Virus record (IMG/VR): IMGVR_UViG_3300010935_000028
Location: 1 to 21,073 of that record
DNA from: a virus
Length of the DNA stretch: 21,073 bases
Direction: 5' to 3' (one strand)
The notes under the pieces: generated by a model
Told to the model about the DNA's origin: nothing
The model's database searches: none
What the model saw: only the letters and a program-made list of their open reading frames with translations
Shown: in pieces, positions 15,442-21,073 of the stretch
How the letters are laid out: the number at the start of each line of letters is the position of its first letter
Numbering within the stretch: the first letter of the stretch is position 1
Made by a program: the position numbers and the translations under genes

Positions 15442-15798
15442 TTAAAACTCCTTAACGTATGAGGCGTGCTGGGCTTCCCAACCGTGTGCCTTTAATGGTT
15501 TCTTCCAGCCGAAACGACCAGACATTGTAAGGGCGCTGCAATTTTGCGCTTTAGCCCATGTTATCACATCGTCGTGCATATCCAAAATCTGCTCAAGCTC
15601 TCCGCCGCCTAAAAACACATTTAATACACGTTTTCTTGGGTATACCACTATTTCAGTAACGATGCACCCCCCTGACGTAGGCCAAAGCTGAAGGACGCCA
15701 CTTTGCAAACCCTCAACAATGTCCTCAAAATTGTGAGTGCCGCCGCTGTACTCAAGGGCAGCTTCAATCCAAGTTCTGCATCGGTCTAGCTCGTTCAT
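15442..15798 (-). CDS. GNAT-like protein (T7 gp13-like)
   Basis: A 118-residue protein: LDRCRTWIEAALEYSGG, then QLWPTSGGCIVTEIVVYPRKRVL, NVFLGGGELEQILDM and a final block (WAKAQNCSALTMSGRFGWKK, then AHGWEAQHASYVKEF). This order of strands and helices follows the GNAT-like fold of phage proteins related to T7 gp13 (internal virion protein A), which lack clear acetyltransferase activity. The typical R/Q-x-x-G-x-G/A acetyl-CoA loop is not evident. It overlaps the preceding gene by ATGA. A virion assembly role, not enzyme activity, is most likely. Confidence 0.6.
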   Translation of the reverse strand: MNELDRCRTWIEAALEYSGGTHNFEDIVEGLQSGVLQLWPTSGGCIVTEIVVYPRKRVLNVFLGGGELEQILDMHDDVITWAKAQNCSALTMSGRFGWKKPLKAHGWEAQHASYVKEF

Positions 15799-16448
15799 GC
15801 TCTTATCCGTGTAATCGAAAGCGACGTGGACGGTGCGCTTGGTGCATACGCGGTCGCAGTAGTGGCATGTAAATAGCCAGATGTGCTATCCACAGCCCAC
15901 ATAACCTCAAGGTAATCACCAGCACTTACTTGAAATATTGCAGTGCGCGATGCAACCGTTGTGGCGTTGTTCTGGTGCAGGTTGGCTACAATTGTGCTAC
16001 CCGCAACGTCCGTGCCATTAATCCGAGGCCAGAAGCGAAAACTCACAGTGCTGCCAGACGTAGACGTGATCTGTGCTGAGAACGACAAAAGGTAAATGCC
16101 ACCCTCCGCAAACACAATACGGCTTGTTGGCGTACCTTGAGAAATGCCAGAAGACATTGCTGGCAGGTCGTATGTAATAGCATATGCTGTATTAGCCGCA
16201 GCCGCCGTGATGTCAGCATCCTGGCCAAGAAATGCGTAGCCGTCGGCCAAAACAATCTGCCGAAACTCACCACCCTTTGAGACAACGGGGTAGCCTTGCT
16301 CGCGATCCCACAGCAAGACGCCATCTTCAGACGCAACAGTCGATGCATCACGCGCGCCAAGCACGTCCAAAGCACGACCCAAGAAGCGACGAATGTTTTC
16401 GGCCCACGCACGAGCGTCTGTCGTAAATGGGGGGACTACGCGGCTCAC
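15795..16448 (-). CDS. Virion protein with C1q/jelly-roll-like end
   Basis: A 217-residue protein. Residues 1-75 (TTDARAWAENIRRFLGRALD; VASEDGVLLWDREQGYPVVS) form an attachment-like N-terminus seen in other phage appendage proteins. About residues 85-217 are beta-rich: TAYAITYDLPAMSSGI, a stretch with IYLLSFSAQITS, VSFRFWPRINGTDVAGST, ASRTAIFQVSAGDYLEVMW and SLSITRIRA. This strand order resembles C1q/TNF-type jelly rolls used in tail and capsid appendages. The start is GTG in a GTGA overlap with the preceding stop, which favours this start. The exact virion position is unknown. Confidence 0.65.
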   Translation of the reverse strand: MSRVVPPFTTDARAWAENIRRFLGRALDVLGARDASTVASEDGVLLWDREQGYPVVSKGGEFRQIVLADGYAFLGQDADITAAAANTAYAITYDLPAMSSGISQGTPTSRIVFAEGGIYLLSFSAQITSTSGSTVSFRFWPRINGTDVAGSTIVANLHQNNATTVASRTAIFQVSAGDYLEVMWAVDSTSGYLHATTATAYAPSAPSTSLSITRIRA

Positions 16449-17923
16449 CGCTGACCTCGCGGCTTAACCTCAAGACGCATGATGCCAACGCGCCAATCGT
16501 CCAAAACGTCTGCCGTGACGCGCATCCGCACTTGCCGCCCCGTAAAGCGCACCCCAGTAGGGTTCGCCATGATATACGGGCCGTGTGATGTCTCAACGTC
16601 GTTAGGGTGGAAGCGCGTCTTAAACGTGGCCGTGACCTCGCCTTGCGTTTCTTCGTCAGGTATCAGCCTTGTAACCGCAGCGACATTGTCTCCGTTCCCG
16701 ATAGAAATTGGCCCGCTTTCCGCAAACGGGCTTATGCCATCGTGATCGTAGCCTACTTCGTGTTCGTACAAAACTCCGTCTGACTTGAACCAAAGTGGGA
16801 AACGGAAAATGCCGCCTTCAACGCCAGATGTGCGGTCTAGCTCGCCGATCATCCAGACGCCTGTAATGTAATTATATGAAACATAGCGATCAACTTCAGT
16901 GGCACCTTCTGATGGATAGAACCACCAAATCTCGCCCCAAGCGCCGTGCGTTACAGCATGGATTAGACTTTTCTGAGATGTATTGATGTCGCTGAACACA
17001 TAGTCCCCAACGTCACATTTGACCTCAACAACGCTACCACCTGCGTATTGGAAGAATGAACGCTCACCCATCCAAATGACACCCGCATCAACGGATGCAG
17101 CCGCCTTTGCCGCGATGAGGCCACAGCTAGTGCCTACGCGCTCAAAGCCGTAGACAAATGGCGGTCCAACGTAACTGGCTGTGTGTGCGTCTTGATCCGT
17201 TAAAATTAGTGATTGGCCGCGTGTTCGCAGCCCAGCAAGAATTCGGCCACTCGTCTGCAACTCAATGTCGCCAGCTTCGTTTGTCGATGCGGGAGACCAC
17301 AGCGTGTTATCCTCACGGTCACACCATTGGACAAGTCGAGGGTTTCCACCTGCACCCAACGCAAATAGGAAACGCTCTTCTGTGACGAACATCGCTGAGT
17401 TGTTAGTTGGCGCGTTTGCAATTGGGGCAGCATTAGACGCAGGGTCAAGCTGCCACTCAAGTATCTGACCATCGTCAGTTGAGCAGGCAACAAGATATTC
17501 ACCCCAGTTATCCAATGACCATGTGGTCGCATCTAACAGCGTCGTAGCGTCTTCTCTCGGCAGACCGTAAAGAGCAGTCCCGTAAGTGTCGCCGCCATAT
17601 CCAAGGTTAGCGGATGAGTTTAGGCGACCGCCTGTGAATTGCGCTGGGGTGATGTCGGTGACGCTGCCGCCCTCGTCCATTACGAAAAGGGCGTTATGAA
17701 CCCCGATGCCCAAATACCTGTCGCTGTTATTTGTGCGCCAAGCGACAGTGCCGCGAGGTGTTCCGTTGATATCTATACTGCCACGCTGACGCCACCCACC
17801 AATGGGGCGCATGGCCTCTTGGTGCCAGCGTATTAGGTTTGCATCGCGCCAGCGGCCCGCCGATTGCAAGTCTGTGCCGTTGCGGTAAACGCCTGCGGGG
17901 ATTTGGAGGGGGATTAACGGCAT
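16445..17923 (-). CDS. Tail nozzle/tube protein, P22 gp10-like
   Basis: A 492-residue, strand-rich protein. N-terminus: LIPLQIPAGVYRNGTDLQSA, GRWRDANLIRWHQEAMRPIG. Repeated blade-like segments follow (TWSLDNWGEYLVACS; ILAGLRTRGQSLILTD; GVIWMGERSFFQYAGGSVVE; THGAWGEIWWFYPSEG), which fit a beta-propeller like that of packaged-DNA stabilisation protein gp10 of P22 and nozzle protein gp12 of T7. The end (VRMRVTADVLDDWRVGIMRL) also matches gp10 style. Its length is close to P22 gp10 (about 470). GAGG lies 5 bases before the ATG. Other tail-hub families remain possible because overall identity looks low. Confidence 0.55.
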   Translation of the reverse strand: MPLIPLQIPAGVYRNGTDLQSAGRWRDANLIRWHQEAMRPIGGWRQRGSIDINGTPRGTVAWRTNNSDRYLGIGVHNALFVMDEGGSVTDITPAQFTGGRLNSSANLGYGGDTYGTALYGLPREDATTLLDATTWSLDNWGEYLVACSTDDGQILEWQLDPASNAAPIANAPTNNSAMFVTEERFLFALGAGGNPRLVQWCDREDNTLWSPASTNEAGDIELQTSGRILAGLRTRGQSLILTDQDAHTASYVGPPFVYGFERVGTSCGLIAAKAAASVDAGVIWMGERSFFQYAGGSVVEVKCDVGDYVFSDINTSQKSLIHAVTHGAWGEIWWFYPSEGATEVDRYVSYNYITGVWMIGELDRTSGVEGGIFRFPLWFKSDGVLYEHEVGYDHDGISPFAESGPISIGNGDNVAAVTRLIPDEETQGEVTATFKTRFHPNDVETSHGPYIMANPTGVRFTGRQVRMRVTADVLDDWRVGIMRLEVKPRGQR

Positions 17924-17930
17924 GGATACC

Positions 17931-18347
17931 TCACTCTGGCTGGGTAGGCCAAGAAACGCTATGCGGGAAGCTGTCTTGCTGTGGAATATCTAAAAGGAGC
18001 TGTCGATATGCAGTCCATTCAGCTTGCTTTTCAGCCGTTAAATCAGCCCAGCGCAAAGGGTTGGAGACCAGAGGGTCAACCACTGCAACCAAGATGTGAT
18101 CACGATCCGCACGAACACGAGCCGCAGCCTGCGCGTCTAGTTCAGCTTGTGTCGGGGCTACATACGCAGTGAAGTTGCCACCGATCAAAGCCATAACTGC
18201 ATCGTTATCAATAGTCGTATCGGTGTCAGAGGGGTCTACCGTGTACGGTATCCACCCGTAGTCTGGGTGATTAATTTCTACGTCCATGCGCTGGTTGTCA
18301 GACTGTAGTGACTGTGCATTGCGCACTTCTGCTATCGTGATGCTCAT
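17931..18347 (-). CDS. Tail fibre assembly chaperone, downstream copy
   Basis: A 138-residue protein. The ATG at 18345-18347 is chosen because it overlaps the fibre stop as TAATG; a longer reading would run into the fibre gene. N-terminal part: NHPDYGWIPYTVDPSDTDTT and AVMALIGGNFTAYVAPTQAE. C-terminal part (residues about 100-138) has DRDHILVAVVDPLVSNP, then WTAYRQLLLDIPQQDSFPHS and VSWPTQPE, the signature of the phage tail assembly chaperone family PF16778. Such proteins help fibres fold and are encoded right after the fibre. A second copy (19960-20412) shares this C-terminus. Confidence 0.8.
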   Translation of the reverse strand: MSITIAEVRNAQSLQSDNQRMDVEINHPDYGWIPYTVDPSDTDTTIDNDAVMALIGGNFTAYVAPTQAELDAQAAARVRADRDHILVAVVDPLVSNPLRWADLTAEKQAEWTAYRQLLLDIPQQDSFPHSVSWPTQPE

Positions 18348-19306
18348 TAGGAAATCCTCAAAAATACTGTGCCTCGACCGTAAGTAGAGGTGGAGCTGTA
18401 GGTAATAGAACCCATGGCTCTCCAAGTGCCTGACATGGTAGTGTCTCCACGAGATAATTGACTTAGGTTTGCTGAGTACACAGTGTTATTGCTCGTAAGG
18501 CTCTGAGCCGCATTTACACCACCACTTTGTAGTGTTGAGCCAGACACAGTAGCGCCAGAGGCAAGTGATGTCCCATTGCGAATTAGGAAAGCGTACGTCC
18601 CAACAGCAGAAAATGATGTAGGTGGGGTGTACTGGGTAGTAATGTAGCCTGCGCCATTAGTCAGTTGGTTGTTGTTAGTAGGAACGCTGGCTGACGTTAT
18701 GAAACCGCTGTCGTTTGATATCTGGCTTGTAGCTGTCGGGATGCTAGATATTGCAGAAGCCTGAGAAGAGGTAAGTAGAGAGTAGCCGGAGGAAAAGGAT
18801 AGAGACAGCGTTCCACTTGATGTTATTGGCGAACCAGAAACTGAAAAGCCCGTAGGAGCAGATAAGCCAACGCTTGTGACGGTCCCGCCACTTTCACCAG
18901 CTACAAGGTTGTCAATCTGCGTCTGGATAGATGAAGTCACGCCGTCTAGGTAGTTGATTTCTGCCGTAGTTGCCGTAACACCGTCCAGCTTGTTCATTTC
19001 AAGCGTAGAGACCGTAACCCCGTCCAAGATGTTCAGCTCGCCAGTAGTAGCTGTAACACCGTCCAAGATGTTCAGCTCAACGGTAGTGGCTGTAACGCCG
19101 TCCAAAATGTTGAACTCCGCGACGCTGGCCGTAACCGTAGAACCGCCAATCTGAAGTGCGGACAGGTTGGGCGAAATTGATGTCGTTCCGTCCAGCAGGT
19201 TATCCAAGCTGTCGAGGTTCGTGTTTAGCTTATCGCCCCATGAGCTGTCGCTTGCACCGACCTCTGGCTTTACAAGGCTATATGTTGTGGTGGTACTATC
19301 GGCCAT
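18347..19306 (-). CDS. Tail fibre with 13-residue repeats
   Basis: A 319-residue protein. The ATG at 19304-19306 is preferred because GGAGG lies 7 bases ahead and it overlaps the previous stop (TAATG). Residues about 1-45 ([34 protein letters not shown]) are a common marine phage fibre N-terminus. They are followed by five tandem copies of a 13-residue unit ([12 protein letters not shown]-like), a T/S/G-rich region ([48 protein letters not shown]) and a beta-rich C-terminus ([17 protein letters not shown]). The repeats suggest a trimeric shaft, and the C-terminus probably contacts the host. It lies between two chaperone-type genes. Confidence 0.8.
   Translation of the reverse strand: MADSTTTTYSLVKPEVGASDSSWGDKLNTNLDSLDNLLDGTTSISPNLSALQIGGSTVTASVAEFNILDGVTATTVELNILDGVTATTGELNILDGVTVSTLEMNKLDGVTATTAEINYLDGVTSSIQTQIDNLVAGESGGTVTSVGLSAPTGFSVSGSPITSSGTLSLSFSSGYSLLTSSQASAISSIPTATSQISNDSGFITSASVPTNNNQLTNGAGYITTQYTPPTSFSAVGTYAFLIRNGTSLASGATVSGSTLQSGGVNAAQSLTSNNTVYSANLSQLSRGDTTMSGTWRAMGSITYSSTSTYGRGTVFLRIS
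18936..19130 (-). repeat. Five tandem 39-bp repeats in the fibre shaft
   Basis: Units begin at 18936, 18975, 19014, 19053 and 19092, each exactly 39 bp, with the core GTAACACCGTCCAAGATGTT (plus-strand form). They stay in frame and encode a 13-residue unit ending LDGVTATT. Copies differ mostly at silent positions and at a few residues, so they are old enough to have diverged but could still recombine. Confidence 0.9.
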
Positions 19307-19944
19307 TATGCCGCCTCCGTCCAAATGCTGGAAGCCGACACCGCGTCGGTCCAAATGCTAGAAGCCGACACAGCGTCGGCCCAATCTGTTGTTTCAGTTG
19401 CGGCATCTTCCCACTTTTTGCGTCCAAAAGCAACGGTAGTGCAGCTTGCAGAGACAATTGACGCTCCAAGCAGGATTGCATTGGACCCACTAGCCACAGT
19501 AAGTCCTGCTGCTATGGCCAAACTGCCTTTAGCAGTTAGTGTGCCTGACTGTGCCGATGTGGACGTTGCCGTAATGCTTGACTTGCCGCTCTTGGCGCCA
19601 TCAACAGACCCAACCAAAGTGGATGTCGCCGTCACTGTGGACTGGCCCTTTGCTACAATTGTAGCCGAGGCAGACTGTGATAGAGCGCTGGGGATATTTG
19701 CCCCCTGCGACTCAATAGAAGAAGCAACTTGCGTCGCAGAACAAGATATAGTCGCCGCTGCGTTTGCCTGCACTGTGGCGGCTGACTGTTGCGACAGCGA
19801 AGCTGAAATGTCAGCGGTAGATGGATTTTGCGCGACAACACTTGCGACAGCGGAGACGCTAGATGTTGCAGTAATTGCAACAGTTAGCGCCACCCCACCG
19901 TCATCAGCAAGTGGACTTGAAGCTAGTGGTGAAAATCCAAGCAT
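19306..19944 (-). CDS. Ser/Ala/Thr-rich repetitive fibre-like protein
   Basis: A 212-residue protein with very low complexity: N-terminal [20 protein letters not shown], then many imperfect beta-type repeats of about 25 residues ([55 protein letters not shown]). At the C-terminus there is a spaced run of [19 protein letters not shown] type. It looks like a stiff, beta-rich filament or adhesin tip rather than an enzyme. It lies between a chaperone gene and the repeat fibre and starts with a weak ribosome site. It is related in style to fibre proteins that begin with FGSxPL-like motifs. Confidence 0.6.
   Translation of the reverse strand: MLGFSPLASSPLADDGGVALTVAITATSSVSAVASVVAQNPSTADISASLSQQSAATVQANAAATISCSATQVASSIESQGANIPSALSQSASATIVAKGQSTVTATSTLVGSVDGAKSGKSSITATSTSAQSGTLTAKGSLAIAAGLTVASGSNAILLGASIVSASCTTVAFGRKKWEDAATETTDWADAVSASSIWTDAVSASSIWTEAA
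19319..19378 (-). repeat. Two 30-bp tandem repeats at the end of the 212-residue gene
   Basis: Bases 19319-19348 and 19349-19378 match at 28 of 30 positions (differences at CTGG/CTAG and ACCG/ACAG). They stay in frame and encode [10 protein letters not shown]-type units. A diverged third copy continues leftward in the protein (WADAV). Confidence 0.9.
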
Positions 19945-19959
19945 GGCCTAAGACCCCTC

Positions 19960-20412
19960 TTACGGTTTAGTGGGCCACGTTACGCTGTACGGAAAGCCCG
20001 ATTGATCTGTCACGTCACGAAGTGCCTGACGGTAATCTAACTGCGCCTGTGCAGCAGTACGATCCGAGAGACACCACCAGTCTGTTTCAGATAGCAATGT
20101 GTCTCGCTCTAGCCTGATACGCATCTCTTCATTGGCATCAAACTCAGCTACTTCTTCTGTGGTCTTATCAGTAACAGTCCAGCCCAGTGTCCAGACACCC
20201 TCAACTAAAGAAGGCTGTGTGTCCTGCGAAAGCACCTGTGTGCGCTGAGTAAAGCTAGGTTCACTTGCTACAACTACAGTCTCAACTCCGTAGCTGGATA
20301 GAACCTCGTCGGGTATTTGCTTTGGGAATGAAGTGTTGGGGTTGTCACGGCGTAGTTGCCCTACGGAGTAGGGGTATGTTTCTACACTACCGTTTGTAAT
20401 TTTGACGTACAT
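19960..20412 (-). CDS. Tail fibre assembly chaperone, upstream copy
   Basis: A 150-residue protein. N-terminal part: NGSVETYPYSVGQLRRDNPN and TSFPKQIPDEVLSSYGV, a typical phage N-terminus for fibre-associated proteins. The middle is VWTLGWTVTDKTTEEVAEFD. The C-terminus is SETDWWCLSDR with LDYRQALRDVTDQSGFPYS and VTWPTKP, again the PF16778-type end. Its start has AAAGGAA upstream. It probably serves the fibre or adhesin gene just before it. Its N-terminal half differs from the copy at 17931-18347, so the two chaperones likely serve different fibres. Confidence 0.8.
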   Translation of the reverse strand: MYVKITNGSVETYPYSVGQLRRDNPNTSFPKQIPDEVLSSYGVETVVVASEPSFTQRTQVLSQDTQPSLVEGVWTLGWTVTDKTTEEVAEFDANEEMRIRLERDTLLSETDWWCLSDRTAAQAQLDYRQALRDVTDQSGFPYSVTWPTKP

Positions 20413-20426
20413 TTATGTTTTCCTTT

Positions 20427-21073
20427 TTAGGCTTTAGGCATTCTAAAGGCTAGTGCAAAGTTAGTACCAATAGTTATAGAAGCATAACCTTTGCCCCACG
20501 TAGCTGCGGAAAAAGAGAAGTCGGTTTCGCTGGTTTCAAGTTGCGTGTTGCCAAACATAACCTCGATCTGAGACGGGTCCTCGTCGTCCTCCCTAGCAGA
20601 AGAGGTATAAGAACCGTTTAAACGGGAGTCCATTGTACTAGAAGTGTACACCCTTGCATTGTTCATAGAGCAGCCTGTAGCATACATGATGTAACTATCT
20701 CCGCTGTATGACCCTCCACTAAGAGGTAGCCCTGTAAATGTGCTGCCGCTTCCAGATTGTGTATGGCCAGCTCTGCTTCTAGCATATATCACTGTGTTAC
20801 CCCAAGAGGCGGTAGGTGCAGCTGCACCTGAGAACACACCCGCAACAAACGCAGAACTAACGTTATTTGTGTAAGGCTGATTTATCTGTGTCTCTGTACC
20901 ATCAGCAATCTTGTAATGTATGTAAACATTGCTATTATAGCCATCCCCACTAGCGTTTACATATAAACCCAAACCTTGTGTATAACCAGTGTAGCTCAAT
21001 GAGCGGTTAGTGTTAAAGTCTCCAAGATAAGTGATAATAACAATAACGTCACCTGCTTGAACAAAGTCTCTAC
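20427..21073 (-). CDS. Tail fibre/adhesin C-terminal region, cut by right window edge
   Basis: The frame is open to the window edge (214 codons visible). A TTG at 20997-20999 could be read as a start, but coding continues upstream without a stop as RDFVQAGDVIVIITYLGDFN, so the gene almost surely begins outside. The sequence is glycine/serine/tyrosine-rich and beta-type: GYNSNVYIHYKIADGTETQI, AAPTASWGNTVIYARSRAGH, FTGLPLSGGSYSGDSYIMYA. It ends in QLETSETDFSFSAATWGKGY and ALAFRMPKA. The QAGD(V/L)-V-V start of the visible part is a domain often seen in tail fibres of marine phages. It lies ahead of a chaperone gene. Confidence 0.7.
   Translation of the reverse strand, partial: RDFVQAGDVIVIITYLGDFNTNRSLSYTGYTQGLGLYVNASGDGYNSNVYIHYKIADGTETQINQPYTNNVSSAFVAGVFSGAAAPTASWGNTVIYARSRAGHTQSGSGSTFTGLPLSGGSYSGDSYIMYATGCSMNNARVYTSSTMDSRLNGSYTSSAREDDEDPSQIEVMFGNTQLETSETDFSFSAATWGKGYASITIGTNFALAFRMPKA

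Noticed and set aside
18936-19130. CRISPR array
   Set aside because: The units are contiguous, with no unique spacers, and encode an in-frame protein repeat.
19325-19951. Plus-strand open frame of 208 residues
   Set aside because: It mirrors the repetitive minus-strand gene and follows its repeats; no start signal and a poor fit with its neighbours.
1-21073. tRNA genes, integrase, attachment sites, insertion sequences
   Set aside because: No cloverleaf, recombinase motif or inverted terminal repeats were seen while reading both strands; a tRNA search program would be needed to exclude tRNAs with certainty.

Overview
The window looks like part of the genome of a short-tailed (podovirus-like) double-stranded DNA phage. 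It holds a nearly gapless virion and lysis gene set with a P22-type portal, an SU10-type (DUF5309) capsid protein, a scaffold, four candidate DNA-ejection proteins, a P22 gp10-like nozzle candidate and tail fibres. There is no tape measure, sheath or major tail-tube gene. No terminase, polymerase or integrase lies in the window, so these must be elsewhere in the genome. The host is inferred, not shown. The head spike base protein resembles the Rhodobacter capsulatus gene-transfer-agent (GTA) protein Rcc01079, one small protein has a helix-turn-helix that vaguely recalls GcrA, and the fibre repeats are of a kind common in marine phages. Together these point to a marine alphaproteobacterial host.

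Layout. Positions 1-1210 (+ strand): four small, tightly coupled genes, namely a double-helix-turn-helix protein cut by the left edge, a coiled-coil protein, a helix-turn-helix protein and a DUF6378 protein. They meet, tail to tail, a long minus-strand block that runs from the right edge down to position 1196. Read in its direction of transcription, that block contains: a fibre or adhesin cut by the right edge; a tail-fibre chaperone; a Ser/Ala/Thr-rich fibre-like protein; a fibre with five 13-residue repeats; a second chaperone; the gp10-like nozzle candidate; a jelly-roll-like virion protein; a GNAT-like protein; four ejection-type proteins, one with a lytic transglycosylase domain; the portal; a GTA-like head spike base and spike fibre; three small proteins, one with a membrane helix; scaffold; major capsid protein; two small post-capsid proteins; a lysis cassette (holin candidate, zinc amidase with a C-terminal membrane helix, inner-membrane spanin, overlapping lipoprotein spanin); and a PD-(D/E)XK nuclease.

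Working together: portal, scaffold and capsid build the head; the spike pair probably decorates it; the nozzle and fibres form the tail; the ejection proteins would cross the envelope with the DNA; and the last cassette opens the inner membrane, cell wall and outer membrane. Most genes overlap by 1-4 bases (TAATG, ATGA, GTGA), which suggests translational coupling. The sequence also shows a terminator just after the capsid gene, a sigma70-like promoter just before the head-spike genes, and a hairpin after the spanins. No stretch longer than 300 bases lacks a gene; the largest gap is 1601-1794.
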